A stretch of DNA of 14,591 nucleotides from an uncultured Bryobacterales bacterium. GTDB lineage: Bacteria > Acidobacteriota > Terriglobia > Bryobacterales > UBA6623. The number at the start of each line of letters is the position of its first letter. Within the stretch, counting starts at the first letter, position 1. This document shows, one piece after another, positions 1 to 6,782 of this stretch. The position numbers and the translations under genes were made by a program. The notes under the pieces were generated by a model. That model saw nothing but the letters and a program-made list of their open reading frames with translations, was not told where the DNA came from and made no database searches. The stretch covers positions 1 to 14,591 of the forward strand of contig CAMPKL010000025.1 of the NCBI GenBank assembly GCA_946887065.1. Direction: 5' to 3'.

Positions 1-109
1 CGTGCTCGGCCACTATCGTGCTGTTCAGAAAGACCAACGCCTGGTGCGGCACCGTCGTCTCGAAGCGCATCGGCGCGTGTTGATCCGGCGAAGCACAACA
101 GAACGCGCT
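1..109 (-). pseudogene. C-terminal remnant of the DUF1553 gene beyond the amber codon (partial)
   Basis: Reading past the TAG at 110-112 in the same frame gives 36 further sense codons to the window edge. They contain ASPDQHAPMRFETTVPHQAL followed by VFLN, which matches the conserved DUF1553 tail (typically xFDFASPD...R..TTVPQQALFLMN). The reading frame is therefore intact and only a single codon breaks it. The expected FDFASP reads FCCASP here, so the neighbourhood has other unusual changes too. Possible explanations are a nonsense mutation with early decay, amber readthrough, or a sequencing/assembly error. The segment has no start signal of its own and is unlikely to be a separate gene. 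Confidence 0.8.
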
Positions 110-2437
110 CTATATCTCTGGAATCCTCCCGCGCTCGATAAAGCCGTAAACCGACCGCCGCGGGACCGCCGGCAGCGCCGTCAGCGAAAACGGTAATCCT
201 CCGGACGTCAAATCCAGCCGTCCTGCCGCGGCCAGCATCGCATCGCGCACGCTTTCAATCTCCAACCGCCGGCGATTCATGCGCCACAACAGCTGATTCT
301 CCGGGTCAACCTGGCGAGCCTTCTCGTTGTCCGCACTTGCTTGCCGGTACGTCGCCGAAGTCATGATCAGCCGGTGCAGCTTCTTCAGCGACCAGCCTTC
401 CTGGACGAATTTCACCGCTAAGTAATCGAGCAGTTCCGGATGCGTCGGCAGATCGCCGCGGAAACCGAAATCGCTCGGCGTCCGCACCAACCCGAATCCA
501 AAGTGGTGCATCCACGCACGGTTGACGATGACCCGCGCCGTCAACGGATTCTCCGGATTGATAACCGCTTCGGCCAATTCCAAACGCCCCGCGCCGTCTC
601 GGAACGGTTCTTTTTCACTGCCGCCCAGAGCGGACAGGAAATGCGGCGGCGCCGGCTCGCCCGGGTTGTTCGGGTTGCCTCGCAGGAAAACATGTACCGG
701 CTCGGGATCCGGAACATCCTCGACCGCCATCGCTCGCGGCGGCGCTCCGTCGTAGGCCGCCTGGGCGAGCATCGTGTTGTAGCGGACGCGGATCGCCCGT
801 GTATTATTGCTGTCGCCCTCGGTATAGATCAGAGCAAACTCTTCCAACGGTACGTCGACCGGTGATGCCGGCCCCTTCATCACCGAGCGAAGCTGCTCCG
901 CCGCCGGCTCCCGCAACGACTCGCTCAGGTCATGCTTTGCGAGAACCGCCGCATAGGCCTCGGCAAGCTCTCGCAGCGACGCGGCTCGTGCGGCGCCTGC
1001 GCCGATCAAGGCATTTCCGTCCACGGCGCCGAGCACGCCAGGCCACTTCGACGCGAACTCCGCCTCAGGAAGCACCGCAGCCGCGTGCCACAACCGAAAC
1101 ACCGGCTCGTCCGTTGTCTTCGAGTTCTCCAGGAACTTGCGCCAGCGCGCCAGCACGTGCAAGTTGAGCTGACGGTCGCGAACTAACTCTTCGATCTGCG
1201 GATTGCTTAAGCCTTCCGCGTCCTTAGCGGCGATCAAGTAATCAGCGGTCTGCGACTTGAAGAACGCCACCATCTCGGCATTCCGCCGAACTCGGTACTC
1301 CTGGTCGACTTGGCGGATGCGCTCCAGGCGCTCCTGGTAAATTTTCTGTTGCGGCGAGGGCTTCGCCGGTTTGCCCAGCAGCGGCAGCTCATCCGGTTGC
1401 CGGATGTTCGACAGGATCGAGTACAGCGAGTAGTAATCCTTCGTCGGGATCGGATCGTATTTGTGGTCGTGGCAGCGCGCGCAGGCGACGGTGAAGCCCA
1501 TCAAGCCGCGCGTAGTCGCATCAATGCGATCGTCGACAGTCTCGGGGTAACTCTTCGGGAACTCGCGTCCCAACCGCAAAAATCCCAGCGCTGCTAAGTG
1601 ACGCTGCTCGGCACCCTTCACGCGGTCAGCCGCCAGTTGATAGAGCACGAACTGGTCGTAGGGCATATCCTCATTCAGCGCGCGGATCACCCAATCGCGG
1701 TACGTATACGACCAGGCGAAGCGCTGCCCGGCGTTAACCGAGTCGTTCACCGAGTCCGCATAGCGCGCCACATCCAACCAGTGGCGTCCCCAACGCTCGC
1801 CGTAACGCGGCGAGGCCAGCAGACGATCGATCAGTTGTTCATAAGCCTGCGGCGATGTGTCGGCGGCGAACCGGGCGATCTCTTCGGCCGTTGGCGGCAG
1901 TCCGGTCAAATCGAACGACGCCCGCCGGATCAGCGTTTCCTTCGTCGCTGCCGCCGCCGGCTGCAGCCCTTCCTTTTCCAGGCGGTTCAGGATGAAGCGA
2001 TCCATCTCGTTGCGCGCCCAACTCATATCCTGCACCTGGGGCGGCTCGCTCATTTGCGGTTTTTCGAGCGACCACAACTTGGCCTTGGCGGCCGGTTTGT
2101 CGGCAGGCAGCGGCGCTCCGGCGCGTATCCAGGCCTCGAACTCAGCGACGACCTCGACCGGAAGCGGTTTGCCCGGCGGCATCAGCAGATTGGCGTCCTG
2201 GTAGCGTATCGCCCGCATCAACAAGCTGCCGTCCGGGTCGCCGGCCTTGACGACCCTCTCGATCCCTTGCATCGTGGCCAGATTCAAGTTGCCCTGCGGC
2301 GACCCCCCGCTGTGGCAGGCATAACAATTCGCCGCAAGAGCCGGTCGGACGGCCTTTTCAAAGTGATCGAGAGCCGCATCCTGAGCGGCGGCGGCGATCG
2401 CGAACGCCGCCATAGCGCTTGCTAACCGGTAGAACAT
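110..2437 (-). CDS. PSD1-type cytochrome c / DUF1549 / DUF1553 secreted protein, interrupted by in-frame TAG
   Basis: Residues 1-19 form a signal peptide. A planctomycete-type cytochrome c domain follows, with a C38-Y-A-C41-H42 haem-binding motif. The DUF1549 (PSCyt2) region spans roughly residues 140-345, includes SFDLTGLPP and GRHWLDVARYADS, and carries a second CxxCH at C319/C322/H323. DUF1553 begins near residue 630 with TARVIVNRAW and SDFGFRGDLPTHPELLDYL. The ATG at 2437 is preceded by AGGGGG at good spacing. The frame ends at TAG (110-112) just after YGFIERGRIP, where family members continue for about 100 or more residues, so the 775-residue product is truncated. Family members are exported proteins of unresolved biochemical role, common in Planctomycetes and Acidobacteria and usually followed by a DUF1501 gene. 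That partner would lie off the left edge. The family call is firm. Whether a functional product is made is not. Confidence 0.9.
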   Translation of the reverse strand: MFYRLASAMAAFAIAAAAQDAALDHFEKAVRPALAANCYACHSGGSPQGNLNLATMQGIERVVKAGDPDGSLLMRAIRYQDANLLMPPGKPLPVEVVAEFEAWIRAGAPLPADKPAAKAKLWSLEKPQMSEPPQVQDMSWARNEMDRFILNRLEKEGLQPAAAATKETLIRRASFDLTGLPPTAEEIARFAADTSPQAYEQLIDRLLASPRYGERWGRHWLDVARYADSVNDSVNAGQRFAWSYTYRDWVIRALNEDMPYDQFVLYQLAADRVKGAEQRHLAALGFLRLGREFPKSYPETVDDRIDATTRGLMGFTVACARCHDHKYDPIPTKDYYSLYSILSNIRQPDELPLLGKPAKPSPQQKIYQERLERIRQVDQEYRVRRNAEMVAFFKSQTADYLIAAKDAEGLSNPQIEELVRDRQLNLHVLARWRKFLENSKTTDEPVFRLWHAAAVLPEAEFASKWPGVLGAVDGNALIGAGAARAASLRELAEAYAAVLAKHDLSESLREPAAEQLRSVMKGPASPVDVPLEEFALIYTEGDSNNTRAIRVRYNTMLAQAAYDGAPPRAMAVEDVPDPEPVHVFLRGNPNNPGEPAPPHFLSALGGSEKEPFRDGAGRLELAEAVINPENPLTARVIVNRAWMHHFGFGLVRTPSDFGFRGDLPTHPELLDYLAVKFVQEGWSLKKLHRLIMTSATYRQASADNEKARQVDPENQLLWRMNRRRLEIESVRDAMLAAAGRLDLTSGGLPFSLTALPAVPRRSVYGFIERGRIPEI

Positions 2438-2463
2438 CGAATCCCCCTAAAGCCACACCGCCA

Positions 2464-2488
2464 GCTCGACTCGAGCCCCGGCTAGGGG
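2464..2488. repeat. Small palindromes in the leader of the PSD1 gene
   Basis: GCTCGA-C-TCGAGC (2464-2476) is a perfect odd palindrome. It is immediately abutted by CCCC-GGCTA-GGGG (2476-2488). Both lie between the permease stop (2518) and the PSD1 start (2437). They could be an operator, a leader hairpin, or chance in GC-rich DNA. No T-run follows, so it is not a classical terminator. Confidence 0.3.
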
Positions 2489-2490
2489 TC

Positions 2491-2521
2491 AGTATAGTCC
2501 CGCAATGCGAGAACCGCTCAA
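2491..2521 (-). promoter_or_regulatory. Possible promoter for the PSD1 gene
   Basis: On the minus strand TATACT (2491-2496) is a good -10 match about 54 bases upstream of the start codon. TTGAGC (2516-2521) could serve as -35, but the 19-base spacer is long. The element overlaps the end of the permease gene, which would let the PSD1 gene be transcribed independently of the ABC cassette. This is a pattern match only. Confidence 0.3.
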
Positions 2522-4212
2522 CTCAATCGCAGAGGCTCGATGAACGGGTCGGTATCTTCAAAGCGAAGCTCAGAGACCGGCGATCCGGCATAGCGCAGCA
2601 GCAGGGGCAACAGTAACAACAGGCTGGCGCTGTCCCAAGGGTTCGCCAAGGCCCGCTCTTCCATCGAAGCGAACCACGAGCTGTAAAGGAACATGCCGAC
2701 GATGCAGAAGGTCCACAGGATGATCACGTGAGCGCGCCCGGCGAGATAGCGGCAAGTGAAAGGAATCTTCCCCAGACGCCACATCACCGCTTCGCTCGTA
2801 AACCAACACGCCAACAGGAAGACCGGCAGCCGAACCAGCGCCGCGTACGGCGAAATGAAAAAATACGCCCCAATGCTTGAGACCAGCAAGAGCGGCAACG
2901 GCGCCGCCGCCCACAACGCCTTGCGGACGCCTCCTAGATAGCGCCCTGGCGCCGGCTTTAAGTGGAAGCGAAACGCCCAGTTGGCCGTCAGGTCCGCCGG
3001 AATCGAGAAAGCGTTGCGCATGCCGGCGAAGACCAGAAAGAGCACGATGTAAGGCTGCTGCAGAACCACCTCAGCCACGTCCCCGCGGTTGGAGGCCGTC
3101 CACAACTGTGAAAAAACGATGCCGCAGCCCGCAGCCAAGAAGCCGCCGACATACAGCCGATGGGGAGCGTTGCGGATGAGCGTACGCAGCGTAAAGAAAA
3201 AAGTCGCGTACTGCAGCGGATCCCGAAGCCACCAACGCCGCAGTCCGCCGTGCTCCCAAGAGGAAAGCCGCGCCCGCCGATTCTTGCCGACAGCGGGGCC
3301 TTCCAGCGAGTGGGCGACGAAGCGCCGGTAAGTAAGCAGGTAAGCGCCGACGAACAGGCAGACGGCGCCGGCAAGGCTGAACAACGCCTTCAGCGCCAGC
3401 GGCTGGAACAGTTCGACGTTGCGCCCGGCGGCCCACTCACCGAAGGCGGCAAACCAGGCCGGCGGCAACAACCACAGCCAATCCGATGTCCCGACGAGTT
3501 CGGCAAGCGTCGAACTGCCCGAAAGTAGACGGCTTCGGAGCACCGGTATGGCGACGATAAACAGGATCAGCGACGCAGCCAGCAAGCTTTGAAACACGGT
3601 GGAGAACCGCTGATACCAACGCGAGGGCAGGGCCGCGATCAACACGCCTTGAAGGCATCCCACGAAGGCGAAAGCGGCCGCGGCCGACGCGATCAGGCAG
3701 AGCCAGTGCCCGAAGGTAAAAACCAAACCCTCGCTCAAGCTCGCCCGATAAGGAACCATCGCCAGAGGAAAGAACAACGCCGCGAATCCGTTGACCAGCA
3801 GGAAGAACAACCCCAAGAAGCGCACCAATGCGCGAGCTTGCGCGCCAAACACTTCGGCGATCGAAACAGGCTGCGGACCAAGGATGGCGTAGTCGCGGCG
3901 ATCGGGATAGAAACGCTCCCACTGCAACGTCGCGATCAGTGCGAGCACACTCATCTGAAAGGACAGCCAGAAGAAACGGTCGCCGAAGGTTTCAAAGGCG
4001 CGGACGTACTCGGGAGCTTGACCGAGCTGGACGTAATACTTAGGAACCCAGTGCAGCATGAACAAGCCGGGGAAGGCCAACATCGCCATCACGTTTGCCG
4101 CGTCCAGCTGCGGGTCGTCCTCTGAAGAGATGAGGTCGTTGTAGAAAAATCGCTCGAAGAATAGTTCCGTGAGCCGCGCCAGCCGCGGGTCTTGCGGCGC
4201 TAACCAACTCAT
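2518..4212 (-). CDS. ABC exporter permease, about 12 membrane segments
   Basis: This 564-residue polytopic protein has about 12 hydrophobic segments, for example near residues 42-60, 80-97, 128-150, 165-195, 205-223, 275-295, 348-368, 418-450, 487-505 and 520-535. A basic cytoplasmic stretch (EGPAVGKNRRARLSSWEHGG) lies mid-protein and divides it into two halves. No signal peptide, ATPase motif or FtsX/MacB signature is visible. It is the last gene of the PadR cassette. Its ATG overlaps the ATPase stop as ATGA (4209-4212), and there is no recognisable Shine-Dalgarno, so translation is probably coupled to the ATPase. It most likely pairs with that ATPase as an ABC-2-like exporter in the inner membrane. 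The substrate is unknown. Confidence 0.8.
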   Translation of the reverse strand: MSWLAPQDPRLARLTELFFERFFYNDLISSEDDPQLDAANVMAMLAFPGLFMLHWVPKYYVQLGQAPEYVRAFETFGDRFFWLSFQMSVLALIATLQWERFYPDRRDYAILGPQPVSIAEVFGAQARALVRFLGLFFLLVNGFAALFFPLAMVPYRASLSEGLVFTFGHWLCLIASAAAAFAFVGCLQGVLIAALPSRWYQRFSTVFQSLLAASLILFIVAIPVLRSRLLSGSSTLAELVGTSDWLWLLPPAWFAAFGEWAAGRNVELFQPLALKALFSLAGAVCLFVGAYLLTYRRFVAHSLEGPAVGKNRRARLSSWEHGGLRRWWLRDPLQYATFFFTLRTLIRNAPHRLYVGGFLAAGCGIVFSQLWTASNRGDVAEVVLQQPYIVLFLVFAGMRNAFSIPADLTANWAFRFHLKPAPGRYLGGVRKALWAAAPLPLLLVSSIGAYFFISPYAALVRLPVFLLACWFTSEAVMWRLGKIPFTCRYLAGRAHVIILWTFCIVGMFLYSSWFASMEERALANPWDSASLLLLLPLLLRYAGSPVSELRFEDTDPFIEPLRLS

Positions 4213-4979
4213 GACGTCGCGCTGACCGCGTTGACGATCTCCGCGGCGATGCTGTCCGTATCGTCGTCAACGACAAGTTGGGTGAAGATGTCTTCGAGCG
4301 ACGGCGAGTGCATCAAGTCGCGCAGAGCGTCAACAGAATCATGAGCCGCCACGCGGCCTTTGCGTAGGATGACGACGCGGGTGCAGATTTTTTCCACCGT
4401 CTCCAGGGCGTGCGAACTGTACACGATCGCCTTACCCGTCAGTGCCAGCCGGCGCACCAGGTCCCGAAAAATCAGTGCCGAGGTCACGTCCAACCCGGAC
4501 AACGGTTCGTCAAACAACAGCAAGCGCGGGTTGTCCAGCAATGCCGCTGAGATCAAGATCTTCTGCCGCATGCCTTTCGAGTAAGTCGAGATGCGGCCGC
4601 CGCCGTCCGAGCCGAGCGAGAACAAGTCGAGCAATTTACGAATTGTTCGATCCAGGCGGAGAAAAGGAATCTCCCGCAAGCATCCGATCAGCTCCAAGTA
4701 CTCGCGCCCGCTCAGGTAGGTATATAGTTCGGGAACTTCGGGCACATAGCCCATCGAACGCCGATAGCGGGTCATGTTGCCGCTGATGGATTCGCCTTCA
4801 AAACGTATCTCGCCGAACGACGGCTCAAGCAGTCCGGCAAGAATCTTGACCGAGGTCGACTTGCCCGAACCATTTGGTCCCAGCAACCCGAGGACTTCTC
4901 CGGGCCTGACGGTGAAGCTCAGGTCCTGTACCGCTGCTACACGGCCGTAGAGCTTCGTGAGTTCGCGAACTTCAAGCAT
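4209..4979 (-). CDS. ABC transporter ATP-binding protein (ABC-2/CcmA-like)
   Basis: A 256-residue ATPase starting MLEVRELTKLYG. The Walker A is GPNGSGKST (G34-T42, K40). The signature region is YSKGMRQK (133-140), Walker B is LLLFDEP with catalytic E158, the D-loop is SGLD (161-164), and the switch His is H190 in YSSHALE. The Q-loop position reads GYVPEVPELY, the form seen in many ABC-2 exporters. The longer open frame upstream is not homologous to ATPases, and the ATG at 4979 gives the normal family N-terminus. That ATG overlaps the stop of the preceding gene by 8 bases (ATGCTTGA). The C-terminal tail (SLEDIFTQLV) is typical of this class. It should energise the permease encoded next, with which it overlaps by 4 bases. 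Confidence 0.93.
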   Translation of the reverse strand: MLEVRELTKLYGRVAAVQDLSFTVRPGEVLGLLGPNGSGKSTSVKILAGLLEPSFGEIRFEGESISGNMTRYRRSMGYVPEVPELYTYLSGREYLELIGCLREIPFLRLDRTIRKLLDLFSLGSDGGGRISTYSKGMRQKILISAALLDNPRLLLFDEPLSGLDVTSALIFRDLVRRLALTGKAIVYSSHALETVEKICTRVVILRKGRVAAHDSVDALRDLMHSPSLEDIFTQLVVDDDTDSIAAEIVNAVSATS

Positions 4980-6321
4980 CGGTACCCAACAAATCGTTCC
5001 ACCACCCGGCAGGAGCTCGCCAAGCCGGTTCGCAAACGCCCTCTGAAGTCGGTTCGGGCAGGTACAACGTGCCGTGACCGTACGTGCAGATGTACTCAAC
5101 CGCCGGCAGGTCGAACAAGATGCTTCCTGGAACGCCCAGGTCAACCGGCATTCCCAACGCACGCTGGCACACCGGGCAGCGCGCGCGTTGGTCGACCAGT
5201 GCATACCAAACCACCGCCGTCGACAGCAGCCCGAACAAGTAGCAACTGACCAGCGACCAGACGCCCGCGAAATAGCCGACCGGCGCAAACGCCGGACTCT
5301 CCGTGGCGAAGGTCCAAACGATAGCCAGCACAGCCAAGGCCGGCACGGCCTTCACGAAAAGAAACGCGTAGCTGCGCGCCAGCAACAATGCCGCACTGCG
5401 GCACTCGCCGAGAGTCCGCGCAAGCGAAAGGGTCTCTGCCGCGCCGAGCACCGCCAACAAAAGTAGCGCGGAGAAAAACACGGCCGTTGCCGCGCCGAGG
5501 GCGCCCCGCGAAGCTTCATTCAGCGGAATCGAGTGGTGCACGTCCAGAGAGACTTCAGCTCCCGCCCGCAGCAACAAGAAAGCCTCGCCGTCTCCTCCGC
5601 CCGCGTCATCCTGTATGAGCCAGAACAGCCGCGAGCGCTGGACGAACCAGTAATCAGCGGGCATCACCGCGCACACCGTTCGCCAGGAACCCTCCAGGCT
5701 GACCGGGCGGCCAATGATTTCCTTGTCGGCGTCAAAGCGGCTGCGCCAAAGACGATCACTCAGCGCCACGCAGCGGTCTGCCGGCGCATCAAGCGAGCCA
5801 AGCGCCGGCTCTACGCCCTGGAGCCGAAAGAACTCGGGCGACACGCTAAAACCCGCTGCCGCAAACGAGTTTCCGGCCGTGCGAAATGTGCCGGCCGCAC
5901 GGCGAAAAGCCGCCGCCTGTTCGGGTTGCTGCGCGGCGGCGGCAAACGCATCAGGCAGCGTTCTTGCCGAAATGGACAAGGTCTCCGGCTGCTCGACCGG
6001 CAGCCGGCGCATGTGATGGGAGAGCAGCAGAAACAGCAATGCCGGCGGAGCCACGGCGGCGACCCCAAGTAGGGACAGCTGCCGCATGCGCCGAAGCTGC
6101 AGCGAGTCGCAGGGACGATCCTCGGACGGCACGCCTGCGCACTCATGGGCGATGGCTCGGCGGCTGCCTAGCCGAGCCTCCGCGGCGGCGCGCGCTTGTT
6201 TCTCCGTCAGCCCGCGGCCGACATGCACGGCGACAGCCTCTTCCAGGTGGAAGCGAAGCTCTTCAGCGATGCGGCGCCGCAGGTGTCTGCGCTCTTGCCA
6301 CCGCTGAAACAAGCTCTTCAT
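4972..6321 (-). CDS. ADOP/MacB-like membrane protein with C-terminal zinc-site candidate
   Basis: The N-terminal region (about 1-65: IAEELRFHLEE, LTEKQARAAAEARLGS) is the cytoplasmic prefix found on Acidobacterial ADOP permeases. A membrane segment lies at about 82-103. A periplasmic MacB_PCD-like part follows (FFRLQGVEPALG, LSDRLWRSRFDADKEIIGRP, AVMPADYWF). Three more membrane segments come next, then a C-terminal tail with C382-P-V-C385 and C412-T-Y-G-H416, plausibly one metal site. At 449 residues it is about half the usual ADOP length (about 800 or more) and lacks the second FtsX half. ATG at 6321 overlaps the PadR stop by one base (TGATG), with GGAG 5 bases upstream. In this operon it may be an accessory or sensory subunit of the ABC exporter. 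That role is inferred. Confidence 0.8.
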   Translation of the reverse strand: MKSLFQRWQERRHLRRRIAEELRFHLEEAVAVHVGRGLTEKQARAAAEARLGSRRAIAHECAGVPSEDRPCDSLQLRRMRQLSLLGVAAVAPPALLFLLLSHHMRRLPVEQPETLSISARTLPDAFAAAAQQPEQAAAFRRAAGTFRTAGNSFAAAGFSVSPEFFRLQGVEPALGSLDAPADRCVALSDRLWRSRFDADKEIIGRPVSLEGSWRTVCAVMPADYWFVQRSRLFWLIQDDAGGGDGEAFLLLRAGAEVSLDVHHSIPLNEASRGALGAATAVFFSALLLLAVLGAAETLSLARTLGECRSAALLLARSYAFLFVKAVPALAVLAIVWTFATESPAFAPVGYFAGVWSLVSCYLFGLLSTAVVWYALVDQRARCPVCQRALGMPVDLGVPGSILFDLPAVEYICTYGHGTLYLPEPTSEGVCEPAWRAPAGWWNDLLGTDA

Positions 6322-6644
6322 CAGCGCTCCAATAGACGTTCCATCACTTCGGAGACGCCGTGCCAGTTGGCCTTCTCGGCGGCGAGATGCCGTCGGCCTT
6401 CAGAGGTGAGCGAGTACACCCGGGCGCGGCGTCCGTTGCCGGACTTTTGCCACTCCGAACTCACCCAACCTTTCTTCTCCATGCGGTAGAGCGCGGGGTA
6501 AAGAGAGCCTTCTTCAAGCAGCAGGCGTCCCTCGGAGGCATCTTGGACGCGCTGCGAAATCGCATACCCATGCAGCGCTTCGGACGAGAGGATCTGCAGG
6601 ACCGTCAGGTCCAGCGTGCCTTGGAGGATGCGCAGCCGTATCAC
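6321..6644 (-). CDS. PadR-family transcriptional regulator (first copy)
   Basis: This 107-residue winged-helix protein has the PadR hallmarks: LQGTLDLTVLQILSSEALHG followed by YAI near the N-terminus, EEGSLYPALYRMEKKGWV for the recognition helix and wing, and RRARVYSLTSEGRRHL. The start is GTG at 6642-6644. A TAA lies immediately upstream in frame, so no longer start is possible. No clear Shine-Dalgarno is seen. It heads a four-gene cassette with overlapping junctions. PadR proteins of this small type usually repress their own operon and respond to a small ligand or stress. The palindrome at 6658-6674 is the likely binding site. Confidence 0.92.
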   Translation of the reverse strand: MIRLRILQGTLDLTVLQILSSEALHGYAISQRVQDASEGRLLLEEGSLYPALYRMEKKGWVSSEWQKSGNGRRARVYSLTSEGRRHLAAEKANWHGVSEVMERLLER

Positions 6645-6657
6645 TTAGATTGCCTAT

Positions 6658-6674
6658 GCTTAGAACGTCTAAGC
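6658..6674. promoter_or_regulatory. Palindromic operator candidate upstream of the PadR cassette
   Basis: GCTTAGA-ACG-TCTAAGC is a perfect inverted repeat with 7-base arms. It ends 13 bases before the GTG start of the PadR gene. A third copy of the half-site, CTTAGA, occurs at 6644-6649, overlapping the start codon. Position and symmetry suit autoregulation by a dimeric winged-helix repressor. Binding by this PadR is inferred. Confidence 0.5.
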
Positions 6675-6744
6675 AATTGTGTGAGCAATGACCACAGAAG
6701 TCAAGCGGAACTTTCGACTTCGGAGAGAGGGGATGGCGAGGGGA

Positions 6745-6772
6745 GGCTGCGCGGGGACCAAGCCGCGCAGCC
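6745..6772 (-). terminator. Hairpin terminator of the TonB-dependent receptor gene
   Basis: A perfect 10-base-pair stem (GGCTGCGCGG / CCGCGCAGCC) with an 8-base loop begins 10 bases after the receptor stop codon (6783-6785). On the minus strand it is followed by a C/T-rich tract rather than a pure T-run. It may therefore be an intrinsic terminator of moderate quality or an mRNA 3'-end stabiliser. It also insulates the receptor from the PadR cassette downstream. Confidence 0.65.
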
Positions 6773-6782
6773 CAGGGGTGGT

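Noticed and set aside
1598..2425. Long plus-strand open frame opposite the PSD1 gene
   Set aside because: The translation is Arg/Gln-rich with no domain, and the opposite strand encodes a clear multi-domain protein across the same bases.
4980..5288. N-terminal extension of the ABC ATPase frame
   Set aside because: The extra 100 or so residues are Arg/Cys-rich shadow sequence of the overlapping membrane-protein gene. The family N-terminus begins at MLEVREL (4979).
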